Assembly (NCBI GenBank): GCA_003184365.1
Contig: NKYR01000069.1
Span: forward strand, 1,959 to 65,958
Length of the DNA: 64,000 nucleotides
Direction of reading: 5' to 3'
DNA from: Evernia prunastri
Lineage: Eukaryota; Ascomycota; Lecanoromycetes; Lecanorales; Parmeliaceae
Under the pieces are notes generated by a model. It was not told the origin of the DNA and searched no databases. It saw only the letters and a list, made by a program, of their open reading frames with translations. Positions 62,139 to 64,000 of the stretch are shown one piece after another. Numbering within the stretch: position 1 is the stretch's first letter; the number at the start of each line of letters is the position of its first letter. A program made the position numbers and the translations under genes.

Positions 62139-64000
62139 TCACTTTCGGTGAGTAAACAACATGTCCATTTCCGTCTGCTTCGTAACCCAGCTTCCCTGGA
62201 CATGCCACTCGCGCTCAGGGTTAGCGAGTTGGAAGTTATAGTTCCTGCATATCTCCAGCACAAGTTTGTAGATCTCGAACAGTGCAATATTTCTCCCAAT
62301 GCAGGCCCGTGAGCCTGCACCAAACTAACACCAACGATAATCCATGTCAGCCGGTAGACCAGCATGTGCTTGACACGGCATGAGTCTACTCACGGTGAAA
62401 ATAAATCGTCGCATTTCCTTGAGCTGTTCTGGATCGGACTCAGTCCAACGTTCAGGGCGAAAACAATGAGCATCCTGCCCGAATATCTCCTTGTTTTGAT
62501 GAAGTACCCATGCATTAATACCCACGACAGTACCTTCCGGAAGGTGGACACCTGATATAGTTTCTCCGCCAGACGGGACATAACGCTCGAGGATGAGACC
62601 AACAGCGGGGTGTATGCGGAAGGCTTCATTGATGACTGCGACGCTGTTTGACCTCTATTTAGCAATAGCCGATTATCAGCGACACGTGGTTGTGAGAGAA
62701 CGCACAGGTAAGGTAGACTGATTGCTTCCGCATAAGTGGCTATTGGAGACAGAAGGCCCTTAGCATCGGCTGTTCGAATCTCGTGACTAAGTATAGAGCA
62801 TGGCTCGGGGTATCTGCAAAGATAATAGAGTATTGTTCGCATGCTGATAGCCAAGGCATCATGCCCGGCGAATCTATAAAAGTTCAGCTACTAGAACAGA
62901 CTCTCTGATTCAGAGAACTCAGAATCCCTTACACGTTTATGCTCATGGCCCCAACAATCTCGCGGAAGCTGAGCTTTTCGGGATCTGCTTTGTGAATTTC
63001 AAAGAGCCGGCTCAGGATGTCTTTTGAATCGAGCGGTTGTTTCTGGCGTGAGTGGACTTGATCGATGGCGAACTGCAAGCGAAGAAAATCAGCCAAACAG
63101 ATTCTTCACCAAGGCAGAAGAAGAATTATGTGCAGCAGAAGTCAGTCACACATTCAATATACCCCCTGATTTCTGCTTCTCCGGTCTCAAGATAGCCAAC
63201 AGCGGATTTCCGAGTAAAATCTTATCGAACATCGGTATTTGACCAATCTAAGGGTCACTCAATAAACAGCCGGCTCTGGCTCTCAATGGTAGAGCACTTA
63301 CGAGAGCAACGTAATCAAAAATTCGATCAACAGCGTTGATCATCAAGCCAAAGTCGCTGCCGGATGAGAGGAAGCCAACATCTTGGGAAAAGCTAAGCGA
63401 ACCCAAGCAATCAAAAGAATAGTACTGAAGCCAAGCATCTATCTCAAGGGGCGTTTTTTCTGAGGCGGAGCTCTGGAGCTTAGAGAGGAACATCTGAACG
63501 CACGAGTCTACAAGGGATTCCAGTTCGGTTATTGCGGTCATTGAGTATACGTGTCCCGTGGCTCTTCTGAGGCGAGCGTGATCGTCACCTCCGGAGGACG
63601 CAAACATGTTGGAGAGCACATTGCCTTCGTAGCGGGCTTGAGCTGTTTGATAGAATGCTGTCTAGCACTGCTCGTCAGCCAGACTCTACAGAGCTGAAGT
63701 TGCCGCCAAACCTTCTGATATCTACTATCTGTCCCGTAAATGATCTTGACAGCCTCTGGGTCGGCTACCGAGACATGATGAGGTCCAATCCTCACCAATG
63801 GTCCATGTCTTGCGTGGAGCCTAATGCTTGTCGCTGGCATATCTTGTCTCCATACCACGGCGAACCGCCAGATGCTGGAAACACTGGCCAACCATGGTCC
63901 AGGAATACGGCGGAGTTCACTGCGATAACGGACGAAGAGAAGGTAAAGACAGAATAGTCCGAGAAGCGCAAGAAACTGATGTCTCCACACGTAGTCAGTG
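62139..64000 (-). CDS. Cytochrome P450 monooxygenase (5' end beyond window)
   Basis: The minus-strand gene runs off the right edge; the frame is still open at 64000, with no ATG inside the window, so a few N-terminal residues are missing. A membrane anchor (FLALLGLFCLYLLFV) is followed by RRIPGPWLASVSSIW. About seven exons follow, each joined in phase. The I-helix reads VFAGHDALAIS, so the usual oxygen-activating threonine is alanine. The ExxR motif is EAFR in VAVINEAFRIHPAVGL. The PERF-like FRPERW is present, and the haem loop FGAGSRACIGRNIA has the cysteine ligand. It inserts oxygen into an unknown substrate at the ER membrane. It is the third gene of the presumed methyltransferase-lipocalin-P450 group. 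Confidence 0.9.

Noticed and set aside
62761..62800. TTCGAATC as a possible tRNA T-loop
   Set aside because: The rest of the cloverleaf does not form, and the stretch lies in a P450 intron or exon.

Overview
The window looks like nuclear DNA of a filamentous ascomycete, most likely a dothideomycete-type mould. The support is: short 50-60 bp introns with GTRNGT donors and CTGAC/CTAAC branch points; fungal-only families (UstYa/DUF3328, Pth11-like rhodopsin-fold membrane proteins, Spo71, HET-C2-type glycolipid transfer protein, an NRPS); a chromodomain Ty3/gypsy element; and a transposase corpse whose damage looks like repeat-induced point mutation (RIP). I could not place the species. Coordinates for spliced genes span all exons; exon limits in the evidence were read by eye from splice signals and frame phase.

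Layout. 1-7.2 kb is repeat-rich: a Ty3/gypsy gag piece, integrase-chromodomain copies joined at single-N gaps, the 3' LTR, a decayed minisatellite, a broken methyltransferase and a stop-riddled DDE transposase. 7.5-13.7 kb holds a SAM methyltransferase, a rhodopsin-like membrane protein, a tiny two-exon secreted peptide ending in a Lys-Arg site, and, head to head with it, a five-exon UstYa-like gene. That peptide/oxidase pair is the best candidate here for an undescribed system (a ribosomally made peptide pathway). 15-20.5 kb has a 2EXR-like protein, a Yvc1-type TRP channel and eIF2-alpha. 22.4-25.5 kb has a secreted protein made of two repeats, with one in-frame stop, and a Pro-rich hypothetical. 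27.3-39.2 kb is mostly housekeeping: zinc-finger-like/serine-rich exons that read in frame into a tartrate-type dehydrogenase, the P5A ATPase SPF1, a second 2EXR-like paralogue, a macro-domain protein and an F-box protein.

39.9-46.2 kb is an A-T-C NRPS next to an amino-acid/choline permease on the same strand; each has one apparent frameshift. 47.7-57.1 kb has a second rhodopsin-like gene, mitochondrial IMP2, SPO71, the glycolipid transfer protein and a third rhodopsin-like gene. 58-64 kb carries an O-methyltransferase, a lipocalin-like protein and a P450 cut by the window edge, which together resemble a small secondary-metabolite group.

How the genes relate. The housekeeping genes are unrelated neighbours. 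Three blocks look functionally linked: peptide plus UstYa (perhaps with the methyltransferase), NRPS plus permease, and O-methyltransferase plus lipocalin plus P450. A stretch upstream of the F-box gene is a diverged copy of the IMP2 promoter and start, with identical motif spacing.
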